A stretch of 57,674 nucleotides of DNA from Clostridia bacterium (GTDB taxonomy: Bacteria > Bacillota > Clostridia > Oscillospirales > CAG-272): positions 1-57,674 of the forward strand of contig JAGBIF010000027.1 in the NCBI GenBank assembly GCA_017935065.1. Reading direction: 5' to 3'. Under the pieces are notes generated by a model. It saw only the letters and a program-made list of their open reading frames with translations. It was not told the DNA's origin and did no database searches. Position 1 is the first letter of the stretch. Every line of letters begins with the position of its first letter. The position numbers were made by a program, and so were the translations under genes. Positions 1 through 6,699 of the stretch are shown here, one piece after another.

Positions 1-111
1 AACTTGTTGCAACATCATTTACGCCACATGGCGTAACATCATTGATGCGAAGCATCACATCATTTGAGGCAAAGCCTCAACCTCAGCCTCAACCTCGTTC
101 ACCTCGTTCAT
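1..111. repeat. Hairpin array A (linker acatcat)
   Basis: Short perfect hairpins are separated by the linker acatcat: TACGCC-acat-GGCGTA, GATGC-gaa-GCATC and TGAGGC-aaa-GCCTCA. The array is probably cut by the window edge, because it starts within a hairpin-like stretch. It ends in a degenerate cctcaacctcgttc tract just before the promoter of the next gene. No coding potential is seen. The hairpin GATGCGAAGCATC recurs with a different linker near 20287. Confidence 0.8.
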
Positions 112-127
112 TTAAGAAAATAAACGC

Positions 128-157
128 TTGATTTTTTTGAGGGTCGTATGCTATAAT
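128..157 (+). promoter_or_regulatory. Sigma-A promoter of the methyltransferase-like gene
   Basis: TTGATT (128-133) and TATAAT (152-157) are 18 nt apart, with an extended -10 TGc before TATAAT. The start codon is 20 nt downstream of the -10, with GAGGTGAGGA in between as ribosome binding site. Confidence 0.7.
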
Positions 158-177
158 AGAGAGGTGAGGATTTTTCT

Positions 178-1176
178 ATGGAAAGAAATTATTATTTTGA
201 GAATATAAGAAAAATATTTGAGCGAAACTTCGAGATAACCCGCCTTTACGCGACCTATCTTGAGCGCTTTCCCGAGGTAATTACGGCAGAGCTTATTGAG
301 GATATCACCAAGGACGGCATAAGTCGGGAGGATGCCCTTCGCGCGGTGCTGTGCGAGCTTTTCGCCCTTGAGCTTGACAGGCCCTCTGATATGCGCCTTT
401 ACCGCGAATATCTTATACCGTCTGTAAGGATGATGGACACTCGGCGCTATACCGAAAACCCTTATTACAGGAACGTACCTCTTACCGATAAAAAAATCGG
501 GGATTGGGAGATACGCTCGGAGAGCTACCCCGCCTACCGAGGCGTTATCGCGCGGGATATGGATATAAGGGAGGATTTCACCGAGATACCGCCCCTCGGA
601 TTTTTCCCCGAGGAGTTCAGCTTTCCCGCGGTGCTTGAGGGCGGAAACGAGTGGATGACCTTAACCCCCGTCGACCTTGACACCTGCGAGGAGGCAATAG
701 AGGCGGCGTGGGGAGACGTCATCACCTTCGGCCTTGGCCTCGGCTACTACGCCTATATGGTCGCAAGAAAGCCCGAGGTGAGAAGCATTACGGTGGTAGA
801 GAGAAGCCCCGACGTAATAAGGCTCTTTCGCGAGTGCATACTCCCGCATTTTGAAAGCCCCGAGAAGCTTCGCATAATTGAGGCGGATGCCTTCGAGTAT
901 GCCGAGCATACTATGCCGAAGGAGCGCTATGACCTCGCCTTCGTTGACACCTGGCGCGATGCCTCGGACGGCGCGCCGATGTATAGAAGAATGAAAAGGC
1001 TTGAGAGGTACAGCCCGAATACCAAATTCCTTTATTGGATAGAGAATTTTCTTATATCAAGGCTCCGCGCGCTTCGCTTTGCCGAGCTTGCCGACCTCTA
1101 CGATAAGGGCGAGCTTAATATGTCAAGCGACGAAATACGCCGTGAGCTTACAGAAGTTGAAAGACTTATAAAATAG
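178..1176 (+). CDS. Class I SAM-methyltransferase-like protein, unknown substrate
   Basis: A 332-aa soluble protein. The C-terminal half has a Rossmann-like core: a glycine-rich strand-loop (ITFGLGLGYYAYMVA, about residues 181-195), then ITVVERSPDVI with an acidic residue at the end of strand 2, and FVDTWRD further on. This is the pattern of class I methyltransferases and spermidine-synthase-like folds. The N-terminal 170 residues are not recognised. The start is supported by GAGGTGAGGA and by a promoter immediately upstream. It stands alone between an array of small hairpins and a lipoprotein gene. The fold assignment is fairly secure from the motifs; activity and substrate are unknown. Confidence 0.7.
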   Translation: MERNYYFENIRKIFERNFEITRLYATYLERFPEVITAELIEDITKDGISREDALRAVLCELFALELDRPSDMRLYREYLIPSVRMMDTRRYTENPYYRNVPLTDKKIGDWEIRSESYPAYRGVIARDMDIREDFTEIPPLGFFPEEFSFPAVLEGGNEWMTLTPVDLDTCEEAIEAAWGDVITFGLGLGYYAYMVARKPEVRSITVVERSPDVIRLFRECILPHFESPEKLRIIEADAFEYAEHTMPKERYDLAFVDTWRDASDGAPMYRRMKRLERYSPNTKFLYWIENFLISRLRALRFAELADLYDKGELNMSSDEIRRELTEVERLIK

Positions 1177-1234
1177 GCTTTTTGCTAAGCTTTATTTGCA
1201 TATTGCAGCATTATATAATCTGGGAGGAAATGTT

Positions 1235-2224
1235 ATGAAAAGATTGTTATGCGTTATGGTACTTCTGTCGTTTTGCTTTACCCTTGTATCCTGCGGTATA
1301 GGCGGCGACGGCAAGGGGACTGAGGGTCTGTCCTATGCGATACGCACCGACGGCACCTACGAGGTTACGGGCATAGGCGCGGCGAGCGACCTTGATATCG
1401 TTATACCCTCAAGCTTTGAAGGCACGCCTGTTACTGCCATATCTTCGGGTGCGTTTTCGGGTAATTTCAATATTAAGAGCGTGAAGATAAACGACGGTAT
1501 TAAGTATATCGGAGAGTCGGCATTCTCGTCCTGTACCGCACTTGCCGACGTAACTCTTCCCGCGACGCTTGAAGAGCTTGGCATCAACGCCTTCCTCGGC
1601 TGCTCGGCTATTAAATATGCCGAGTACAGCGGCGCAAATTATCTCGGTACAGGGTCTAACCCATATTTTGTGCTTGCGTCGGCAACGAACACCGACGTAA
1701 CCTACTGCAAGGTGAATCCGAGGTGTGAATTTATTTCTGACCGTGCCTTTTTCCTCTGCGCATCGTTGCAGAGTGTCGAGATGTCGACTTCTGTCAGGTA
1801 TATCGGCTCGGGGGCGTTTCAGGGATGCTCCATGCTCAAAAATATCACTCTTTCCGAAAGTATAACCTCTATCGGTGACGAAACCTTCACGGGCTGCGCA
1901 TCTCTTGAAACGCTTGTTCTGCCCGATTCTGTCAAGAGGATAGGCAACAGTGCGTTTATGGGATGCGCTTCGCTAAAAGGAGTGACTCTGCCTGGGTCTC
2001 TTACCGAGATAGGTGTCACCGCTTTCTCAAATTGCACTTCGCTCGTCGAGATATATATTCCTACTACGGTTGAGTCGGTAGGAGCACATGCATTCACAGG
2101 CTGTTCCTCGCTCGTCAGAGTGGAATGCGGACTTACCTCACTGCACGACGGCTTTGCCGAGGACTTTCTCGGTGACAGCAAGGCGGAGGTTATCCTCGGG
2201 GTGCTATCTGTACCGCTGACCTAG
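1235..2224 (+). CDS. BspA-like leucine-rich-repeat lipoprotein
   Basis: A 329-aa predicted surface lipoprotein. The N-terminus MKRLLCVMVLLSFCFTLVSC is a type II signal peptide with lipobox LVSC, so Cys20 would be lipidated. The rest is a series of LRR_5/BspA-type repeats of about 23 residues with the pattern I-x-S-x-A-F-x-G-C-x-S-L-x-x-[IV]-x-[LI]-P. Such proteins are common on gut bacteria and are often proposed to bind host or microbial surfaces, but no ligand can be inferred. The ATG at 1235 is chosen because GGGAGG lies just upstream and the signal peptide starts there. A strong terminator follows. Confidence 0.88.
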   Translation: MKRLLCVMVLLSFCFTLVSCGIGGDGKGTEGLSYAIRTDGTYEVTGIGAASDLDIVIPSSFEGTPVTAISSGAFSGNFNIKSVKINDGIKYIGESAFSSCTALADVTLPATLEELGINAFLGCSAIKYAEYSGANYLGTGSNPYFVLASATNTDVTYCKVNPRCEFISDRAFFLCASLQSVEMSTSVRYIGSGAFQGCSMLKNITLSESITSIGDETFTGCASLETLVLPDSVKRIGNSAFMGCASLKGVTLPGSLTEIGVTAFSNCTSLVEIYIPTTVESVGAHAFTGCSSLVRVECGLTSLHDGFAEDFLGDSKAEVILGVLSVPLT

Positions 2225-2271
2225 ACCGAACGTATACCGCGTGACTTAATCGGCGGAAAAATGAAAAGCCA

Positions 2272-2315
2272 AAAGGCTATCTCTTGCAGGTGTCTGCTAG
2301 AGATAGCCTTTATTA
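2272..2315. terminator. Intrinsic terminator, probably bidirectional
   Basis: A 12-bp stem AAGGCTATCTCT / AGAGATAGCCTT with a 14-nt loop, A-rich on the left and followed by TTATTAT on the right. It lies between the lipoprotein gene and the convergent oxidoreductase gene. Confidence 0.85.
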
Positions 2316-2379
2316 TATAAACGGTGGATGATATGCAACACGGTGTGTTGATGATATACCACCTACGGGGGATGGGGGT

Positions 2380-2497
2380 TACACCCTTTCTCCGCGGGAC
2401 TTGCCGAATAAGCCTTCCCTTGCGAGGGAAGGGGGACCGCTTGCGGTGGATGAGTAGTTTTTCCGCCCTACACCCTTTCTCCGCGGGACTTGCCGAA
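2380..2497. repeat. 29-nt direct repeat, one copy inside a gene end
   Basis: The same 29 nt, starting tacaccctttctccgcggga, occurs at 2380-2408 and again at 2469-2497. The second copy forms the last codons of the minus-strand oxidoreductase gene, the first is intergenic. Between them lie hairpins CCTTCCCT-tgcg-AGGGAAGG and CCGC-tt-GCGG followed by tggatgagtag, resembling small intergenic repeats seen in gut Clostridia. Confidence 0.75.
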
Positions 2498-3766
2498 GAA
2501 GTTCTTTACCTCGCCGTCGCCCTCATCCTCGGGGCGGGGAAGCTCTATTACGTCACAGGGCGCTCTGTGAAGCCACTCGCCTCTTGTAAAGTCGGGAATT
2601 GCCTGCGGCATACCGCCGTGAGCTATCGACTGCTCGGAAAGGGGAGTGATGGACATCCAGGTTGCCATATCGTACACGTCAATAGGCATCGGCTTGTTAT
2701 TAAGCACGCAGTCAAAGAATACCTTGAACTCTATGTAATCCATACCGCCGTGGCCGAGCTTCTTTTCTTCCTCGGTCATATTGCGCCATACGTCGGGGAG
2801 GTAGTCCTGATATTCCTCTGCCGAATCAAGATACTTTCTCGTCGTCTTTTTTGCATCGAAGTATTCGTGCATTACGTTCTTTTCCTCAAGCATTACGTTG
2901 TTCGTATCCTGCTCGCAGAAACCCTTTGTGCCGCGCACTCTGAAGTCTCTTGAGTAGGTGTGAGGAAGCGTTGTATCAAGCACCATCGTAATGACCTCAC
3001 CGCCCGCGCATGTAAGTGTGGTAACCACGATATCGCTCTGATTGAATTCGGTACCCGCAAGGCTCTTGTCGGGGCTACGCTCGTCGTTTGAGTAAAGCGA
3101 AAGACCGACACCTGGCTTTGTCGCAACCGAGGTGAGCGAGATAAGCTTATTTCCTCTCGTAATATTGAGTATCTTAGCGATAGGTCCAAGCTCGTGAGTA
3201 GGATAGTTCTCACAGTTGCGCTTGATATAGTTTTCGAGCCTGTAATGGCGGTTTACGTTTCCGCCGAGGACCTCGTTGCGAAGCTCATGAGTGTACGCGC
3301 CGTGGCAGTAAAGCACGCGGCCGAGCTTGCCCGCGCGCACAAGCGAGGTGGTGAGAAGCTCAAAGCGGTCGAAGCAGCAGTTCTCGAGCATCATTATGGG
3401 CGTGCGCGTTTCCTCATAGGTGCGCACAAGCTGCCAGCAATCCTCAATATCGTATGCACCCGCAACCTCAACCGCGGTGTACTTGCCGACCTTCATGCTC
3501 TTGACGGCCATTCTCGTGTGCATATCCCAAGAGGATATAATAACTACCGCCTCAACCGCATCGCACTCGATAAGCTCGTTGTAGTCGGTAAAGCCGAGAG
3601 CATCGTTGCCCCTCTTGTCCTTGATTTTCTTTTGCGCGTATTCTATTCTGTCGGTGTAAAGATCGCAGACCGCGACTACCTCGCACTCGTCTATCGCGAG
3701 CATCGTGTTGAGCAGTGCCATTCCACGGCTTCCAAGACCTATTACGCCTACCTTGACCTGTTTCAT
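2468..3766 (-). CDS. Gfo/Idh/MocA-family NAD(P)-dependent oxidoreductase
   Basis: A 432-aa cytoplasmic oxidoreductase. It opens with VKVGVIGLGSRG, the GxGxxG dinucleotide-binding loop, and continues with VVAVCDLYTDR, a typical strand-2 acidic end. The family acts on sugars, inositols or their derivatives with NAD(P). A GGNVNRHYRLENYIKRNCENYPTHELGPIAKIL stretch-like region (about residues 185-215) carries His and Lys residues expected around the active site. The ATG at 3766 follows GAGGT on the minus strand; a GTG four codons earlier is less likely. The C-terminal residues (FFGKSRGERV) are encoded by a sequence repeated downstream of the gene, so the end may be repeat-derived. Substrate unknown. 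Confidence 0.87.
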   Translation of the reverse strand: MKQVKVGVIGLGSRGMALLNTMLAIDECEVVAVCDLYTDRIEYAQKKIKDKRGNDALGFTDYNELIECDAVEAVVIISSWDMHTRMAVKSMKVGKYTAVEVAGAYDIEDCWQLVRTYEETRTPIMMLENCCFDRFELLTTSLVRAGKLGRVLYCHGAYTHELRNEVLGGNVNRHYRLENYIKRNCENYPTHELGPIAKILNITRGNKLISLTSVATKPGVGLSLYSNDERSPDKSLAGTEFNQSDIVVTTLTCAGGEVITMVLDTTLPHTYSRDFRVRGTKGFCEQDTNNVMLEEKNVMHEYFDAKKTTRKYLDSAEEYQDYLPDVWRNMTEEEKKLGHGGMDYIEFKVFFDCVLNNKPMPIDVYDMATWMSITPLSEQSIAHGGMPQAIPDFTRGEWLHRAPCDVIELPRPEDEGDGEVKNFFGKSRGERV

Positions 3767-3801
3767 AAGAGACCTCACTCAAAAAATTTTTATTTGAATG
3801 T

Positions 3802-3830
3802 ATTTTAACACACGCGAGAGCTTAAGTCAA
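3802..3830 (-). promoter_or_regulatory. Sigma-A promoter of the oxidoreductase gene
   Basis: On the minus strand TTGACT (3830-3825) and TAAAAT (3807-3802) are separated by exactly 17 nt. The start codon is 35 nt downstream. Confidence 0.7.
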
Positions 3831-3860
3831 CAAATTTTGATCAAAAAGCTTGTAAAATAG

Positions 3861-3889
3861 TTGCAAAAGCTTAAAGGGTGGCATATAAT
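3861..3889 (+). promoter_or_regulatory. Upstream promoter of the XRE regulator gene
   Basis: TTGCAA (3861-3866), 17-nt spacer, TATAAT (3884-3889). A small inverted repeat GCAAC-tgacg-GTTGC follows at 3903-3917, between this and a second promoter. Confidence 0.65.
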
Positions 3890-3917
3890 AAAAGGGTAAG
3901 GTGCAACTGACGGTTGC

Positions 3918-3946
3918 TTGACCTGAAAATACCTGTATGATAAAAT
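3918..3946 (+). promoter_or_regulatory. Downstream promoter of the XRE regulator gene
   Basis: TTGACC (3918-3923), 17-nt spacer, TAAAAT (3941-3946), 23 nt before the TTG start codon. Two well-spaced promoters in tandem flank the GCAAC/GTTGC inverted repeat, which would suit autoregulation. Confidence 0.6.
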
Positions 3947-3969
3947 AAAATCACGAAGGAGGTGAGAGC

Positions 3970-4422
3970 TTGATAGATTTCGTCAAGGTAGGCGAGCGAA
4001 TTGCCACCCATAGAAAAAGACTTGGACTTAGTCAGGAGGAGCTTGCGTCAAGGCTTTACGTAACGCGCCAGGCGATATCCAAGTGGGAAAAGGGAATATC
4101 GGTTCCCTCTATTGATCTTCTCTCATCGCTATCAAGCCTCTTCTCAGTTTCCTTTGAGGAAATACTCGGACTTTTTGAGAGGGCTGATATGAGCATCGAC
4201 CCCGATAATATCTTTGAAGGACACGACAGAGGCTATATAATAAACGGCATTATAACGGGCAAAATAGAGGTATCGCTCCCCGACGTATTCTATCAGCTTT
4301 CCCCCGCCGAGCGTATGCTGGTGCTTCGCAAGCTTCGCGACGGTGAGATAAGCTGTGATATGGAGCTTCTTCTGCCGAGGCTCACCCCGCCCGAGAGGGA
4401 ATATCTTGCGCGTGGCGAGTAG
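3970..4422 (+). CDS. XRE-family HTH transcriptional regulator
   Basis: A 150-aa protein. Residues about 8-62 are a Cro/CI-type helix-turn-helix (IATHRKRLGLSQEELASRL, then VTRQAISKWEKGISVP). The C-terminal region has two short segments, VFYQLSPAERMLVLRKL and LLPRLTPPEREYL, that resemble repeats in the next protein. A TTG start is chosen: AAGGAGGTGAG lies 6-7 nt upstream and no ATG is in frame nearby. The next gene starts 39 nt downstream on the same strand, so the two are probably co-transcribed. DNA binding is secure from the HTH; target genes are unknown. Confidence 0.88.
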   Translation: MIDFVKVGERIATHRKRLGLSQEELASRLYVTRQAISKWEKGISVPSIDLLSSLSSLFSVSFEEILGLFERADMSIDPDNIFEGHDRGYIINGIITGKIEVSLPDVFYQLSPAERMLVLRKLRDGEISCDMELLLPRLTPPEREYLARGE

Positions 4423-4461
4423 CGTTTAATATGCCGAATTTGTAAAGGAGACAAGATTAGT

Positions 4462-5133
4462 ATGAAGTACAGAAAGGTAGTAATTGACGGCAAGGAATAC
4501 CTTGAGCCGATAGAGGAAAAGAGTGCCGACACCGAGGGCGAGACGGTTGAGTGCAAGGTTGAGGATAAGCAAGAGCTTTCGGGCGGTGAGAAATTTATGC
4601 GCGACACGCAGGAGTTTTTTGTCAAGGTAGGCGAGGGCGCGCGTGATGTCGGCGTGAAAATAGGCGAGGGCGCCAAAAGCTTCGGTGAGAAGGTTGTGCG
4701 CGATGTCAAGGACGCGGGTAAATGGATAAAAGAGGGTGCGGAGCGCCTCTTTGCCAAGGATAAGACCAAGGACCCAAACTCTAAAGAGGCAAGGCTTATA
4801 AAGCTTCTTCCCTATATGAGCAAGAGCGAAACGCACGAGGTCGCCTTGATGATACTCAAGGATGATGAGCTTGTCACAAAAATCGACCTCGCCTGTGTTC
4901 TGCCCTTCCTCTCAAGGGAGGACTGTGGTGAGATATTTATGCGCGCGGTGGAGCTTGGGCGCGACAATATGGACATCGGTATGATAGTTCAGTACATTGA
5001 TAAGGGGCTTCTGTCCGAGGTGGTAGACGGCTACCTCGAGGGCAAATACGCGAAGCTTTGCATAGACGCGCTCTATCCCTTCCTCTCCGATAAGGACATA
5101 AAGAGAATTTTCCTTCATATCGTAAAGAGCTGA
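4462..5133 (+). CDS. Unrecognised protein with LLPFLS-type helical repeats, XRE partner
   Basis: A 223-aa soluble protein with no family I recognise. Residues about 42-98 are rich in Gly, Lys and Glu with repeated VGEGARDVGVKIGEGAKSFG-like helices that could be amphipathic. The C-terminal half has three related segments: LLPYMSKSETHEVALMIL, VLPFLSREDCGEIFMRAV and LYPFLSDKDIKRIFLHIV. The same type of segment is present at the end of the upstream XRE regulator, which suggests the two proteins share a binding mode or interact. AAAGGAG precedes the start. Confidence 0.7.
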   Translation: MKYRKVVIDGKEYLEPIEEKSADTEGETVECKVEDKQELSGGEKFMRDTQEFFVKVGEGARDVGVKIGEGAKSFGEKVVRDVKDAGKWIKEGAERLFAKDKTKDPNSKEARLIKLLPYMSKSETHEVALMILKDDELVTKIDLACVLPFLSREDCGEIFMRAVELGRDNMDIGMIVQYIDKGLLSEVVDGYLEGKYAKLCIDALYPFLSDKDIKRIFLHIVKS

Positions 5134-5159
5134 GGGTAACGGCGACCTGCGATAAAGCA

Positions 5160-5345
5160 GGTGCGCCGAACGATGTTTGCCCTTGCGTGCAAGTGATGTC
5201 GGCTTCGCCTAATGATGTAGCCTTCGGCTGTGATGTAGTGCCTGCGGCACAATGGGCAAACATCACATCACTCGCGACCAACGGGCGCAACATCATTACG
5301 AACGAAGTGAGTAACATCACTTTTGCGTGAGCAAAAACATCACTT
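5160..5345. repeat. Hairpin array B with nested outer arms
   Basis: Small hairpins (GGC-ttc-GCC, GCC-ttc-GGC, TGCC-tgc-GGCA, TTTTGC-gtga-GCAAAA) are linked by atgatgt on the left and acatcat/acatcac on the right. Exact 11-nt outer arms GATGTTTGCCC (5172-5182) and GGGCAAACATC (5254-5264) enclose the left set, so the linker orientation inverts about the centre. No coding potential. Confidence 0.8.
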
Positions 5346-5406
5346 CTTTACCACCCGAAAACAAAATATGGTATAACACACTATATCTTGCAGGCAAGGC
5401 CGTGTG

Positions 5407-5442
5407 CAAAAGGGACGAGGTTTTCTCGTCCCTTTTGTGTTT
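5407..5442 (+). terminator. Intrinsic terminator
   Basis: A 12-bp stem AAAAGGGACGAG / CTCGTCCCTTTT with loop gttt or gtttt, followed by GTGTTTT. It ends transcription from the XRE gene pair. The gap 5134-5569 otherwise holds hairpin array B and AT-rich sequence with no clear gene. Confidence 0.8.
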
Positions 5443-5569
5443 TGATATAAAACTGCTTTACGGTAGGTACCCCAAGCTAGTCCTCTTTTTTGACTTTGGT
5501 ATAAATTTCGTGACTTTAGCAAATCCTATATTCAGTACGAGCCGTACAAACGAAAGAGAGGATATTAAA

Positions 5570-5788
5570 GTGAAGAAAAACCAAAGCACAGACGCATTCT
5601 CGCGCGATAACTCTGAAATGCGAAAGAAGCCTGATGTAACAGGCGCCGTACCTGGGGTAAACACCCCCGATATAGAGGTCCCCGCCTACAATCCCCCCGT
5701 GCCGAACAGAGCATGGACGGAGATGAAAAAGGACTATGAAAATTGCCCCTGTCCTAAAGGTGAGGGAAGCAAGAAGGAAAAGAAATAA
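5570..5788 (+). CDS. Small hypothetical protein ending in a Cys/Lys-rich tail
   Basis: A putative 72-aa hydrophilic protein. The GTG start at 5570 has AGAGAGGA 7-8 nt upstream. An open frame extends to 5327, but it crosses a terminator hairpin, so the short form is preferred. It contains a proline-rich middle (EVPAYNPPVPNRAW) and ends NCPCPKGEGSKKEKK. No signal peptide or membrane segment. I do not recognise a family. The possibility that it is not a gene is real. Confidence 0.4.
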   Translation: MKKNQSTDAFSRDNSEMRKKPDVTGAVPGVNTPDIEVPAYNPPVPNRAWTEMKKDYENCPCPKGEGSKKEKK

Positions 5789-5831
5789 ATAGAAAAAAGC
5801 ACCGTATATGTAAACAATGCATAGCATATGA

Positions 5832-5912
5832 AATGATGTTTGCCCTTACGGGCAAATGATGTTGCCTTCGGCAGTGATGTTACGCCTAACGGCGTAGTGG
5901 GTAAACATCACT
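5832..5912. repeat. Hairpin array C with nested outer arms
   Basis: Hairpins TTGCCC-ttac-GGGCAA, GCC-ttc-GGC and ACGCC-taa-CGGCGT separated by atgatgt-type linkers. Outer arms TGATGTTTGCCC (5834-5845) and GGGTAAACATCA (5899-5910) pair with one G-U, so the first hairpin and the outer stem compete for the same bases. Confidence 0.78.
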
Positions 5913-5914
5913 AA

Positions 5915-5966
5915 CAGAAAAGAGAGAACATTTCGGCTATAAAACCGATTTGTTCTCTCTTTCTGC
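5915..5966. terminator. Intrinsic terminator, probably bidirectional
   Basis: Arms AGAAAAGAGAGAACA and TGTTCTCTCTTTCT with an inner CGG/CCG pairing. Purine-rich left and pyrimidine-rich right sides make it usable on the plus strand. Confidence 0.7.
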
Positions 5967-6001
5967 TTGTTATAAGGGTTGTGGTTTAGCCCATATTGGC
6001 G

Positions 6002-6178
6002 TTTGACTAGTCAAATGCGATGCTTGCACTTTTGCACATCATTGCGAGTCTCGGCGAGCAACATCATTATGCGTAGCATAACATCATTATGCGTAGCATA
6101 ACATCATTATGCAAAGCATAACATCACTTTTGCGTGAGCAAAAACATCACTAGCGCAGTGCCCTTAAGGGCGCCAAGC
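6002..6178. repeat. Hairpin array D (linker acatcat)
   Basis: Starts with the perfect palindrome TTTGACTAGTCAAA (6002-6015). Units follow on the linker acatcat: ATGC-gta-GCAT twice, ATGC-aaa-GCAT, TTTTGC-gtga-GCAAAA and GCCC-ttaa-GGGC. It abuts the stop codon of the minus-strand niaR gene. The gap 5789-6180 contains only this array, array C and a terminator. Confidence 0.82.
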
Positions 6179-6180
6179 TA

Positions 6181-6699
6181 CTAGGTGTTATCTACAAGAA
6201 TACCAAGCTCGCGAAGCCTGTCGGTTACCCTGTCAAGAGCTTCCTCGTCCTTTGCCACGATGGTGTGAATATGTACGCCGTCGGTGAGGGTGGAGAGTTG
6301 CTTTGCGCCGTTTGCCTTTGATCTTTCGATGAACTTGTCGGCATCATAGCGCGAGGATATGTTAAGCTCGGCGCAAAGGGTGTTGTATATGGGATGCTCA
6401 ACTCTTACGTCAAGCACGGTGGCACCGTTATCAACCGCCGCGTAGAACTCATCGCGCGTGCCGTCAAAATCGTGCTTGCACATAACAACTCGCTTTACAC
6501 CCTCACCGCTTTTGTCAAGCACATAGCCCCTGTGAAGAGCGCGTATCTTCGTGCCCGAGGCGCGAAGAAGTGCTATATCCGCGACGATGATCTGTCTTGT
6601 AACCGAGAGCATCTCACCTATCCTGGTTGCGTTGATAGGCTCGCTTGTGCCCTCGAGAAGCGCTAGTATCTTCCTTCTTCTTTCATTTCCCTGTGTCAT
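6181..6699 (-). CDS. niaR: NiaR-like niacin-responsive transcriptional repressor (3H domain)
   Basis: A 172-aa protein: an N-terminal winged HTH (RRRKILALLEGTSEPINATRIGEMLSVTRQ-like, residues 8-60) and a C-terminal 3H domain with the conserved histidines in KHDF, EHPIYN and GVHIH. NiaR/YrxA proteins of Firmicutes repress NAD biosynthesis or niacin transport genes, with nicotinic acid as co-repressor and a bound metal. No nad genes or niacin transporter are visible here, so its targets lie elsewhere. It overlaps the upstream VanZ-like gene by 17 nt and would be translated from the same transcript. Confidence 0.87.
   Translation of the reverse strand: MTQGNERRRKILALLEGTSEPINATRIGEMLSVTRQIIVADIALLRASGTKIRALHRGYVLDKSGEGVKRVVMCKHDFDGTRDEFYAAVDNGATVLDVRVEHPIYNTLCAELNISSRYDADKFIERSKANGAKQLSTLTDGVHIHTIVAKDEEALDRVTDRLRELGILVDNT

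Noticed and set aside
2324-2953. 209-aa plus-strand frame opposite the oxidoreductase
   Set aside because: It has no start signal or domain and lies antisense to a clear Gfo/Idh/MocA gene.
5327-5569. N-terminal extension of the small Cys/Lys-rich protein
   Set aside because: The extension crosses a terminator hairpin and part of a hairpin array; the GTG at 5570 has a good ribosome binding site.
6060-6150. CRISPR-like appearance of the acatcat array
   Set aside because: The constant part is only 7 nt, the variable parts are palindromes rather than spacers, and no cas gene is in the window.
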